DNA of 37,696 nt from an uncultured Bacilli bacterium (GTDB taxonomy: Bacteria > Bacillota_I > Bacilli_A > RF39 > UBA660), in contig CALVXC010000005.1 of assembly GCA_944368805.1 (NCBI GenBank), forward strand, positions 1-37,696, given 5' to 3'. Each line of letters begins with the position of its first letter. The stretch's first letter is position 1. Positions 16,192-24,016 of this stretch are shown piece after piece. The notes under the pieces are model-generated. The model saw only the letters and a program-made list of their open reading frames with translations. It did not search any database and was not told the origin of the DNA. The translations under genes and the position numbers were made by a program.

Positions 16192-16210
16192 GATTTTTCC
16201 TCCTTTCTTC

Positions 16211-16252
16211 CTACTTATATTATTCGATAAAAATATATCATTTTCCTACTTA
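16211..16252 (-). promoter_or_regulatory. Second copy of the sigma-H-like promoter element
   Basis: Minus strand: AGGAAAA (16241-16247), 15 nt, GAAT (16222-16225). TAAGTAG occurs at both ends of the element, 35 bp apart. Same spacing and 36/42 identity with the element at 12887-12928. Confidence 0.6.
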
Positions 16253-16264
16253 TTTTTGAAAATA

Positions 16265-16293
16265 AACAAAAAAAAATCAATTTTCATTGATTT
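16265..16293 (-). terminator. Terminator overlapping the murD stop
   Basis: AAATCAAT (16274-16281), loop TTTC, ATTGATTT (16286-16293); followed by a long T run on the minus strand. Confidence 0.75.
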
Positions 16294-17618
16294 AATTCGT
16301 TAATTATTCTTTTAAAATCTTCACCACGATCTTCAAAAGAATCATATTGATCCCAAGAAGCACAAGCAGGACTTAATAAAATGATATCGCCTTCACTTGA
16401 TAAATTATATGCGCCCTTAGTTGCTTCTTCTAATGTATCTAAAACAATACAATCAATACCAATTTTATCTGCATATTCTTTTATTCGATTTTTAGTTTCA
16501 CCATAACAAATAATTTGTTTGACATTATTTAAATATGGAGTTAATTCTTCAAAAGAATGTCCCCTATCTAATCCCCCTAATAATAAAATAATTGGATCTT
16601 TAAAAGAACTAACAGCTATAATAGTTGATTTTACATTAGTCGCTTTAGAATCATTATAAAAACTACGATCATTTATTTTAGTGACAAATTCTAAACGATG
16701 TTCTACACCACAAAAACTATTTAAAACTTCTTTAATAACTTCATTGGTAACATTAAATTGTTTAACAGCCGCAATTGCACACATGGCATTCTCATAATTA
16801 TGCTTACCTTTTAATCTGATTTCATCAGTAGTTATCACTTCACGATTATGATAATAAATTTTACCGTCACTTAAATATATATCTTGAACTTCATTGGTTG
16901 AAAAATATAATTTTTGAGCTTTTATTTTTTTACTAACTTCTAAAACGTCAGAATCATCATAATTTAAAATAGCTATATCATCTTCCGTTTGATTATCAAA
17001 AATACGTTTTTTATAACTTTTATAATTTTCGTAAGTTTCAAAAAAGTCTAAATGAACTTCCGATAAATTCGTCATAATGGCTATATGAGGTCTAAAATTA
17101 ATAAAATCTTGTAATTGATGTGAAGATATTTCTAATACTAATATATCACCTTTTTTTATTTCTTCTAAAACTTTAGAAGCAGGTATTCCAACATTTCCTC
17201 CTAAATGAACTTTTTTACCAGCATGACGTAAAAGTTCATAAATTAATGTTGTCGTTGTTGTTTTACCGTTTGAACCCGTAATAGCAATTATTTTAACGTT
17301 TTCTGGTAATAAGTTATAAGTTACTTCAACTTCGTTAACAACTGGTATTTTTAATTTTTTTGCTTTTTGAACACAAGGCTTACGATAATTTACACCAGGA
17401 TTTTTAACCATAATTTCAAAACTATCATCTAAAATTTCTTCCGGTTTATCAGTTAAAACATATTGAATACCTAAAGCTTGTAATTCTTTAACATGTTCTT
17501 CATTTTGCGGTTTACAATCAGTAATAAGTATTTTATCCGTATACTTTCTTAAAAGTTTAGCAACTTCATATCCACTCCTAGCCATACCTAAGATAAAGAC
17601 TTTTTTATCTTTATACAT
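16284..17618 (-). CDS. murD: UDP-N-acetylmuramoyl-L-alanine:D-glutamate ligase
   Basis: 444 residues from the ATG behind GGTGATAT. FILGMARSGYEVAKLL at the N-terminus, ATP loop AITGSNGKTTTT, LEISSHQLQ, YNDSKATNVKSTIIAV and a C-terminal LLSPACASWDQYDSFEDRGEDF. It adds D-Glu to UDP-MurNAc-L-Ala in the cytoplasm, so the organism makes peptidoglycan. It is monocistronic here, away from a dcw cluster. Upstream in-frame start MDGDI lacks a ribosome site. Confidence 0.97.
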   Translation of the reverse strand: MYKDKKVFILGMARSGYEVAKLLRKYTDKILITDCKPQNEEHVKELQALGIQYVLTDKPEEILDDSFEIMVKNPGVNYRKPCVQKAKKLKIPVVNEVEVTYNLLPENVKIIAITGSNGKTTTTTLIYELLRHAGKKVHLGGNVGIPASKVLEEIKKGDILVLEISSHQLQDFINFRPHIAIMTNLSEVHLDFFETYENYKSYKKRIFDNQTEDDIAILNYDDSDVLEVSKKIKAQKLYFSTNEVQDIYLSDGKIYYHNREVITTDEIRLKGKHNYENAMCAIAAVKQFNVTNEVIKEVLNSFCGVEHRLEFVTKINDRSFYNDSKATNVKSTIIAVSSFKDPIILLLGGLDRGHSFEELTPYLNNVKQIICYGETKNRIKEYADKIGIDCIVLDTLEEATKGAYNLSSEGDIILLSPACASWDQYDSFEDRGEDFKRIINELNQ

Positions 17619-17730
17619 TATATCACCATCCATTAATATTATATCACAATCAAAAGTTATTTGCCACTAAATATTTATAATCAACCTAAATCTCCTTAAT
17701 TAAGAATTTTTTTATTTTGTACTAACATTC

Positions 17731-17758
17731 AAATAAAAAAATATAGTAAAAACTATAT
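17731..17758 (-). terminator. Terminator of the suf operon
   Basis: ATATAGT (17741-17747), loop AAAA, ACTATAT (17752-17758); minus strand continues with TTTTTTATTT. Overlaps the sufS stop. Confidence 0.75.
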
Positions 17759-18946
17759 AATTTCATTTTTTAAATTTTCATTTTTTAAAACCGTAATTAG
17801 TTTATCAATCTCTTCTTTAGTATTATAAAAATAAAAACTAATTCGACAAGTATTTTTAATACCTAACTGTCCTTTTAACATTTTAGCACAATGACTACCA
17901 GCTCTTACACAAATATTATATTTATTTAAATAAATAGCTAAATCTTGAGCAAAAATCCCATCAATATTAAAAGTAATAATACCACTTTCACTATGTTCAT
18001 TATAAATATTTAAATTTTTAATTTCCTTTAATCTTTTTATCGCATATTTACGTAATTGCATCTCATGTTCATGAATTTTATCAAAACCAATTTTATTTAA
18101 ATATTCAATAACAGCACCAAAACCTAAAACCCCAGCAATATTAGGTGTCCCAGCTTCCAATAAATAAGGTAATTCACTATATATTCTAACACCATCATCA
18201 GTAAAAGTAGCATTCATTCCACCACCGAAAATAATCGGTTTAATATTATTTAATAATTTACGTTTACCATATAAAACTCCAACTCCCGTTGGTCCACACA
18301 TTTTATGAGCTGAAAAAGCTAAGAAATCAATATCTAAAGCTTGAACATCAACTTTTTGATGTGGAATACTTTGCGAAGCATCAACAACAACTAAAATATC
18401 TTTTTGATGAGCTAAAGTAATAATTTCTTTAATATTTCGAATATCACCAATTACATTCGTTACGTGCGCAAGAGCAATAACTTTTGTTTTAGGTGTAATC
18501 ACTTTTTTTAAATTATCCAAAGTTACCTTTAAATCACTATCTAAATCAACATAACGTATTTTTAATTTTTTATCATCAGCTAATTCAAACCACGGTAAAA
18601 TATTAGAAGCGTGTTCACTACGCGATAAAATAATTTCATCATTTTTTTCTAAACAATTTTTAAAATAACCAAAAACAATTTTGTTTAAACTATCGGTAGC
18701 ACCACTAGTAAAAGCTATTTCACTTAAATCTTCAGCGTTAATTAAACGTCTCACTAAATCACGACTTTTTTCAAACATCGTATCAACTTTTAAACTAATA
18801 TCATAATCTCCACGATGAGCATTAGCGCTATAATGATTATAATAATCAGCTGTTGCTAAAGCTAAAACTTTAGGTTTTAAAGTAGTTGCCCCATTATCAA
18901 AATAAATAATACCTGAGTTTAAAATTTCAAAATCTTCGCGATTCAC
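17753..18946 (-). CDS. sufS: Cysteine desulfurase SufS
   Basis: 397 residues, GTG start behind GGAGGTG. IYFDNGATTLKP, NAHRGDYDIS, LSRSEHASNILPW, VDASQSIPHQKVD, SAHKMCGPTGVGVLYG (PLP lysine) and RAGSHCAKMLKG with the catalytic Cys. It removes sulphur from cysteine for Fe-S assembly. Last gene of sufC-sufD-sufS, 6 nt after sufD. The three radical SAM proteins of this window need such clusters. Confidence 0.96.
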   Translation of the reverse strand: MNREDFEILNSGIIYFDNGATTLKPKVLALATADYYNHYSANAHRGDYDISLKVDTMFEKSRDLVRRLINAEDLSEIAFTSGATDSLNKIVFGYFKNCLEKNDEIILSRSEHASNILPWFELADDKKLKIRYVDLDSDLKVTLDNLKKVITPKTKVIALAHVTNVIGDIRNIKEIITLAHQKDILVVVDASQSIPHQKVDVQALDIDFLAFSAHKMCGPTGVGVLYGKRKLLNNIKPIIFGGGMNATFTDDGVRIYSELPYLLEAGTPNIAGVLGFGAVIEYLNKIGFDKIHEHEMQLRKYAIKRLKEIKNLNIYNEHSESGIITFNIDGIFAQDLAIYLNKYNICVRAGSHCAKMLKGQLGIKNTCRISFYFYNTKEEIDKLITVLKNENLKNEII

Positions 18947-18952
18947 TTTTTA

Positions 18953-19747
18953 TCACCTCCAATAATTGTTAATTGTTTTTTTAATAGCTCTTTTATTAAA
19001 GGTAATCCCTTCTAATAAAAAACCTTTAATTAATAAATTTAAAGCTTGTGTTTCATTAAGCCCACGACTTTGTAAATAAAACATCTCTTCATCACTAAAT
19101 TTTCCAATATTCGCACTATGATTAGCTACAACATCATTTTCGTCAATCAATAAATTAGGATTAATTTGACACTTATTATCAGTTAAATTAATAATTCGGC
19201 TACTTTGATCAACCTCACAATTAATTTTACCATTAAAAACAATCGATGAAACATTAAAAACCAAGTTCCCTTTTTGAATATTAACACCATTATTTTTAAT
19301 ATAACTATTAGTTTTACTTGCATTATGATAAACCATAATATCATATTTTTCTTTATCATTACTAATTGTTTTAAAATTATAATTAGCCAAAGCTCCTTCG
19401 CCATTTAAATAAAAAGATGTCATTTCTTTTATACTACTAACATTATAAAATTTTGTCACCTTAACTTGTGCATTTTGTTCTAAAAAGAATTTATATTGAA
19501 TTTTATTTTTTACTCCTTGACGTGTTTCATATAAATTAAATTTAACATTAGGTTTAATTTTAAAACTAATAGCTTGTTTAACTTCTTCATTATTTAAATA
19601 TTCAATTTCTAAATTAGTATCTTTTAAAATTTCAAATTCTAAATTATGTACATTTAAAAAATTATCAGCTGAAGAAGTATTAAAAATTATTTTAGAATCT
19701 AATGATTTTTCACTAATAACATTATCAACTATATGTATTTTATTCAC
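18953..19747 (-). CDS. sufD: Short SufD-like Fe-S scaffold protein
   Basis: 264 residues, clearly shorter than usual SufD (about 420) or SufB (about 470). The right-handed beta-helix and C-terminal helices are there: CEVDQSSRIINLTDNKCQINPNLLIDEND, VANHSANIGKFSDEEMFYLQSRGLNETQALNLLIKGF, containing the conserved His. The N-terminal region is largely missing. It overlaps the sufC stop by 8 nt. It should pair with SufC; no SufB is in the window. Confidence 0.88.
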   Translation of the reverse strand: MNKIHIVDNVISEKSLDSKIIFNTSSADNFLNVHNLEFEILKDTNLEIEYLNNEEVKQAISFKIKPNVKFNLYETRQGVKNKIQYKFFLEQNAQVKVTKFYNVSSIKEMTSFYLNGEGALANYNFKTISNDKEKYDIMVYHNASKTNSYIKNNGVNIQKGNLVFNVSSIVFNGKINCEVDQSSRIINLTDNKCQINPNLLIDENDVVANHSANIGKFSDEEMFYLQSRGLNETQALNLLIKGFLLEGITFNKRAIKKTINNYWR

Positions 19748-20525
19748 TTTTACTAATTTCCTTTATTATACAAGTACCAGTTTTTGAACTTTTTTTAATT
19801 TGATCATAGCCTTTTTGTTCAATTTCTTTAACTAAACTAAAATCACCACTTTTTTGAATTTTACCGTCTATTAAAATATGAACATAATCAGGCTTTATAT
19901 AATCTAATAATCGTTGATAATGTGTAATAAGTAAAATACCTGGATTAGCTTTTCTGTAATAATTCATAACATTTTCGCCAACAATTTTAAGCGAATCAAC
20001 ATCCAACCCTGAATCTATTTCGTCTAAAATAACCATTTGAGGTTTTAACATATACATTTGCAAAATTTCATTTTTCTTCTTTTCACCACCAGAAAATCCG
20101 AAATTAACATCGCGATGAATCATATCTTTATCCATTTGTAAATAGCTAGTTGTTTTTTCAAGTTCTTTGATAAAATCAAATAGTTTAAAATCTTTACCTA
20201 ATTTATTACTTAAAGCATTTCTTAAAAAATCAGCATTCGTTACACCTTCTATTTCTAACGGTGATTGCATGCCTAAAAAAAGTCCTAAACGCGCTCTTTC
20301 ATCAACAGTCATATTAGTAATATCTTTATCATCAAACAAAATACTTCCACTCTCGATTTTATAACTAGTCTCTCCCATAATAACTTTCGATAAAGTCGAT
20401 TTCCCTGCACCATTAGGTCCCATAATAACATGTATTTCCCCACTATTAACAGTTAAATTAAAACCTTTTAAAATAACTTTATCATTAATACTCACATACA
20501 AATCTTTAATTTCCAATTTATGCAT
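19740..20525 (-). CDS. sufC: SufC ATPase of Fe-S assembly
   Basis: 261 residues from the ATG 9 nt behind TTGGAG (in-frame TTG and ATG codons lie slightly upstream). Walker A MGPNGAGKSTLSKV, GLFLGMQSPLEIEGV, signature NFGFSGGEKKKNEI, Walker B MVILDEIDSGLDVD. It is an ABC-type ATPase that drives the SufB/D scaffold. First gene of the suf operon. Confidence 0.96.
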   Translation of the reverse strand: MHKLEIKDLYVSINDKVILKGFNLTVNSGEIHVIMGPNGAGKSTLSKVIMGETSYKIESGSILFDDKDITNMTVDERARLGLFLGMQSPLEIEGVTNADFLRNALSNKLGKDFKLFDFIKELEKTTSYLQMDKDMIHRDVNFGFSGGEKKKNEILQMYMLKPQMVILDEIDSGLDVDSLKIVGENVMNYYRKANPGILLITHYQRLLDYIKPDYVHILIDGKIQKSGDFSLVKEIEQKGYDQIKKSSKTGTCIIKEISKSE

Positions 20526-20647
20526 AAGTCTCATCTCCAACTAATATTTTACCAAAAAAATCAATAATTCTCTATATTTTGTATAAAAAATGTTAAATTA
20601 TTGCAATATATAATAGAATATTCGCAGATATTCACTAAAATTAAATA

Positions 20648-20676
20648 AAATGGCCTATTAAGGTCATTTTTGTTTA
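20648..20676 (-). terminator. Probable terminator after the two-TM protein
   Basis: AAAATGACC/GGCCATTTT stem with one mismatch and loop TTAATA, then A/T-rich sequence on the minus strand; overlaps the stop of the gene at 20664. Confidence 0.45.
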
Positions 20677-20894
20677 ACACGAACATTATAAATTTTTAAA
20701 ATAATTAACGATTCAATAAAGACAAAAACAATAAACAACATAATATTACCTTTTATATCCGGTGTCATTCCTGTCATTGATTTAAATACAACATCACTTA
20801 TATTTAATAAATTTGCTAAAAAGGAAGCTAAAAAATAATTTATAACTAATCCAATAATAATTAAAATGATTATCAATATCTTCTTACCATTCAC
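20664..20894 (-). CDS. Small two-TM membrane protein
   Basis: 76 residues from a GTG start 5 nt behind GAGGTG; an in-frame ATG further up has no ribosome site. Two hydrophobic stretches, about residues 4-30 (ILIIILIIIGLVINYFLASF) and 48-66 (IMLFIVFVFIESLIILKI), separated by a short loop, with a basic C-terminus. Not recognised. It is transcribed divergently from an HTH gene through overlapping promoters, suggesting control by that regulator. Confidence 0.6.
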   Translation of the reverse strand: MNGKKILIIILIIIGLVINYFLASFLANLLNISDVVFKSMTGMTPDIKGNIMLFIVFVFIESLIILKIYNVRVKQK

Positions 20895-20936
20895 CTTCTC
20901 ACCTCTTTCTTTATACATTCGCGTAATGCGCACAAT

Positions 20937-20964
20937 TTGGCAACATTATGCATTTAATTATACA
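20937..20964 (+). promoter_or_regulatory. Promoter of the first HTH gene
   Basis: TTGGCA (20937-20942), 16 nt, TATACA (20959-20964). Its -10 overlaps the opposite promoter. Confidence 0.6.
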
Positions 20965-20985
20965 GACGTATTGTATACTTGCCAA
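20957..20985 (-). promoter_or_regulatory. Divergent promoter of the two-TM protein
   Basis: Minus strand TTGGCA (20980-20985), 17 nt, TATAAT (20957-20962). The two -10 boxes share bases, so only one can be occupied at a time. Confidence 0.6.
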
Positions 20986-21015
20986 TAATAATAAATAAGA
21001 AATGGAGGTGATTTT

Positions 21016-21228
21016 ATAAAAATAATTGCTAATAATTATCCACCTAAAGATATTGTTCGTTTTATAAGAGAATGGACGGAATTAACCCAAAAAGAATTCG
21101 CATCATCAATAAATAGAAGTTATAGTTGTATTCAAAAATACGAAAGTGGTAGACGAAAAATCACTTTGGAAGCTTTTATGGATTTATGTAAAAAACATAA
21201 CATTAAAGTGACTATTGAAAAAAAATAA
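21016..21228 (+). CDS. XRE-type HTH protein, AUA start
   Basis: 70 residues. GGAGGTG is followed after 5 nt by ATA, exactly where the paralogue at 21362 has ATG with the same ribosome site and spacing. No ATG, GTG or TTG is usable, because a TAA lies just upstream. The helix-turn-helix is REWTELTQKEFASSINRSYSCIQKYESGRRKIT. About 70% identical to the next gene, so a tandem duplication. Could be a pseudogene with a lost start, but the frame is intact and conserved. Likely a small DNA-binding autoregulator. Confidence 0.65.
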   Translation: MKIIANNYPPKDIVRFIREWTELTQKEFASSINRSYSCIQKYESGRRKITLEAFMDLCKKHNIKVTIEKK

Positions 21229-21361
21229 TTTAAAAAAATTATTATTATTTTGTTTTTTATATAAATAAAGCATTAACAAAAAGCGCCCACTACGAGCGCA
21301 TTTCGCGTCTTATCATACATACACAATGTATACTTATTTATACCAATATGGAGGTGATTAA

Positions 21362-21577
21362 ATGAAAATAGTGGCTAATAACTATCAAGTTCAAGATGTA
21401 ATGCGCATTATTAGAGAATGGACCGAACTAACTCAAAAAGAATTTGCTAAATCAGTCAATCGTAGTCGTGATGGCATTCAAAAATATGAAAGTGGTAAAC
21501 GGAAAATTACTTTTGAAACATTCATGATGTTTTGCAGAAAACATAATATTAAAGTAACTATTGAAAAAATTAAATAG
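21362..21577 (+). CDS. XRE-type HTH protein
   Basis: 71 residues: a single HTH_3-like domain IIREWTELTQKEFAKSVNRSRDGIQKYESGKRKITFETF plus a short C-terminal strand IKVTIEKIK. GGAGGTG precedes the ATG. Paralogue of the gene at 21016. Targets unknown; repeated GTATACTT motifs in both upstream regions are candidate sites. The gap 21229-21361 holds a G/C-richer stretch (GCGC repeats) but no clear terminator. Confidence 0.8.
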   Translation: MKIVANNYQVQDVMRIIREWTELTQKEFAKSVNRSRDGIQKYESGKRKITFETFMMFCRKHNIKVTIEKIK

Positions 21578-21579
21578 TA

Positions 21580-21608
21580 TTGTCTTCTGTTTTCTCTAGT
21601 GATATAAT
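21580..21608 (+). promoter_or_regulatory. Promoter of the HIT-peptidase operon
   Basis: TTGTCT (21580-21585), 17 nt, TATAAT (21603-21608); GAAAGGAAG follows before the ATG. Confidence 0.75.
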
Positions 21609-21629
21609 TTAGTTAGAAAGGAAGATATT

Positions 21630-22022
21630 ATGGAATGTATTTTTTGTAAAATAATTAATGGTGATATACCTTCATATACAGTATATGAAGATGATGTTGT
21701 AAAAGCTTTTTTAGATATTAACCCAACTACTAATGGTAATTTATTAATCGTACCTAAAAAGCACTATGAAAATATTATTGATATTGATTTAACTACTTTA
21801 AATCATATTAATAAAGTTGCTAAAAAATTATATAGCTTATTAAAAGAAAAGCTACATATTGATGGTTTAACTTTAATTCAAAATAATGGTCTTGGTCAAG
21901 AAATTAAACATTATCATTTACATTTAACTCCTAGATATGTAGATGATAATATTAAACATTCCTTTAATAAAGATTTGCTTATCGATATCAAAGACGTGTA
22001 TCAAAAATTAACTAGTGAATAA
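21630..22022 (+). CDS. HIT family hydrolase
   Basis: 130 residues. CIFCKIINGDIPSYTVYEDD at the start and the HIT triad HYHLHLTPRY near 105-114. Family members hydrolyse nucleotide phosphoramidates or dinucleoside polyphosphates. The N-terminal CxxC is common in this subgroup. It is followed after 2 nt by the M3 peptidase gene. Confidence 0.93.
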   Translation: MECIFCKIINGDIPSYTVYEDDVVKAFLDINPTTNGNLLIVPKKHYENIIDIDLTTLNHINKVAKKLYSLLKEKLHIDGLTLIQNNGLGQEIKHYHLHLTPRYVDDNIKHSFNKDLLIDIKDVYQKLTSE

Positions 22023-22024
22023 AT

Positions 22025-23689
22025 ATGAAATTAAAATATATTAAACCAGATATGGATAAAATAATAACATCTTACGAAAAACTTTTAACCGATTTAAATA
22101 AAGCTAAAACTATCGATAAACAACTTAATATTATCGAAAAAATAAATGAAATTAGAGATGACTTTTTTTCAATGGAATGGTTAAGTTGCATTAATTATTT
22201 TTTAAATGTTACTGATAAATATTTTATCGAACAAGAAGCTTTTTTTGCTAAAAACAAGCCAATTATGGAAAATTTAAAACTAAAATATTACCAAGCTTTA
22301 TTAGCTTCACCTTTTAAAGAAGAATTAAAAGAAAAGATCGGTAATAAAGTTTTTCAAATAGCCGATTTAGAAGTGAGGTTATTAAGTAATGAAACAAATG
22401 AACAAGTAGCTTCAGAAAAAAAATTAACTAATAAATATAGTGACTTAACAACTTCTATTAAAGTAAATTTTGACAATCAAGAAATGTCATTAACTAAATT
22501 AAATAAATATATTGTTTCTGATGATCAAAAAGTAAGAATTGATGCGAATAATATAAAAAAGGAAGCTTTATTAGTTAAAGAACAAGAAATAGATAAAATT
22601 TTATCTGATTTAATTGAAGTTAGAACTTCTTTAGCGCATAAATTAGGTTTTAATAGTTATACAGAAGTTGGGTATATTAAAATGCGTCGTTTAGGTTATG
22701 ATGTAAACGATATTACTAAATTTAGACAAAATATAGCTAAATACGTTGTTCCTTTTGTCTTAAAATTAAAAGAAAAACAACGCCAAGAATTAGGAGTTGA
22801 AAAATTAAAATATTATGATAACCCCATTCTTTTTAAAGATGGTAATCCGGTACCTTTAGGTGATTCTAAATTTTTAGTTAACCAAGCTTTAAAAATGTAT
22901 AAAAAAATATCACCGGAAATTTATAATACTTTTAAAATGATGGTTGATAAAGAACTTATGGATCTTGATATTAAACCAAATAAATTTAATATTGGTATTA
23001 CAACTTATATTCCTAAATACCAAGTACCAATTTTTATTTCCAATTTTAATAATACTAGTTATGATGTTTGTGTTTTAATTCATGAGTTCGGTCATTCGTT
23101 TCAACTATTTTCATCACGTCATTTAAAATATTATGAAAATTGGTGGCCTACTTTTGATACATGTGAAATTCATTCGCAAGGTATGGAATTATTAACTTTG
23201 CCATATATGAATTATTTTTTCGATAAACCACAAAAATACGTTTATGAAAAACTATTTACTACTTTTAGCGATTTTTGTTTTCAATGTTTAGTTGATGAAT
23301 TTCAACATGAAATATACGATCATCCTAATTGGACTAATTTTGAGCGCAAAAAATGTTGGCAAAAACTTGATAAAATTTATCGACCATGGATGGACTATAG
23401 TGACAATGAATATTTAAATAATGGTAACGGTTATCAATTAATCAGTCATATTTTCCAAAACCCATTTTATTATATTGATTATGCTTTATCAAATAGTGTT
23501 GCTCTACAACTTTATTTGTTAAGTTTAGATAATGTAAATAAAGGATGGGATAAATATATTCAATTATGCAAATTAGGGGGTAAATATACTTTCCTTGAGA
23601 TAATCAATAAAAATAACTTAAAATCTCCATTTGATGATAACTATTTTAAAGAAATAGTAGAAAAATTTAATGATTATTTAAACAAATAA
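22025..23689 (+). CDS. M3 family oligoendopeptidase (PepF-like)
   Basis: 554 residues. Zinc motif HEFGHSFQ near 350, preceded by a conserved YDVCVLI strand, and a GxE-type downstream Glu in FDTCEIHSQGMELL. No signal peptide, so cytosolic. It cleaves short peptides; family lengths are 560-600. The start lies 2 nt after the HIT stop with no strong ribosome site of its own, indicating coupling. Confidence 0.93.
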   Translation: MKLKYIKPDMDKIITSYEKLLTDLNKAKTIDKQLNIIEKINEIRDDFFSMEWLSCINYFLNVTDKYFIEQEAFFAKNKPIMENLKLKYYQALLASPFKEELKEKIGNKVFQIADLEVRLLSNETNEQVASEKKLTNKYSDLTTSIKVNFDNQEMSLTKLNKYIVSDDQKVRIDANNIKKEALLVKEQEIDKILSDLIEVRTSLAHKLGFNSYTEVGYIKMRRLGYDVNDITKFRQNIAKYVVPFVLKLKEKQRQELGVEKLKYYDNPILFKDGNPVPLGDSKFLVNQALKMYKKISPEIYNTFKMMVDKELMDLDIKPNKFNIGITTYIPKYQVPIFISNFNNTSYDVCVLIHEFGHSFQLFSSRHLKYYENWWPTFDTCEIHSQGMELLTLPYMNYFFDKPQKYVYEKLFTTFSDFCFQCLVDEFQHEIYDHPNWTNFERKKCWQKLDKIYRPWMDYSDNEYLNNGNGYQLISHIFQNPFYYIDYALSNSVALQLYLLSLDNVNKGWDKYIQLCKLGGKYTFLEIINKNNLKSPFDDNYFKEIVEKFNDYLNK

Positions 23690-23718
23690 AACATTGTTTG
23701 AATCCAACAATGTTTTTT
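23689..23718 (+). terminator. Terminator of the HIT-peptidase operon
   Basis: AAACATTGTT (23689-23698), loop TGAATCC, AACAATGTTT (23706-23715), then T3. Confidence 0.8.
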
Positions 23719-23727
23719 AATATGAAT

Positions 23728-24000
23728 TTATTTTTTTAATAATTTCGTTTTAAATTTTGTAAACTTCGTCTTGTTTAAAATGTCCATTTTAGTTATTATT
23801 TCTAAGGGATGTTTTTCCCTAAATTGATTCGCTTTTCTTCACTAGTTATATGTTTGATTTCTAAAGCCTTATCAGTAAATTCAATCCGTCTAAATGATCG
23901 ATTTCATAACAAAAACAGATGCTTTTTTATAATTTTGAAAATCAGTTACTTCACTACACCCTTCTTTTAATCTCATGTCATTAGGTTTTAAAAGTTAAAT
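23728..24000 (-). pseudogene. Degraded peptide deformylase fragment
   Basis: On the minus strand the three frames in turn give PNDMRLKEGCSEVTDFQNYKK, then CFCYEIDHLDGLNL, then FTDKALEIKHITSEEKRIN and REKHPLEIITKMDILNKTK up to TAA at 23728. These match the second half of peptide deformylase: EGC metal Cys motif and HEIDHLDG zinc motif (first His now Tyr). At least three frameshifts break it and the N-terminal half is gone. It fills the otherwise gene-free stretch 23690-24016. Confidence 0.65.
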
Positions 24001-24016
24001 ATTTAATTTATTTATT

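Noticed and set aside
19183-19404. Second minus-strand frame within sufD
   Set aside because: Overlaps SufD in another frame, composition is low-complexity Ile/Leu/Lys, and no start signal.
20167-20364. Plus-strand frame inside sufC
   Set aside because: Antisense shadow of SufC ATP-binding sequence; no ribosome site.
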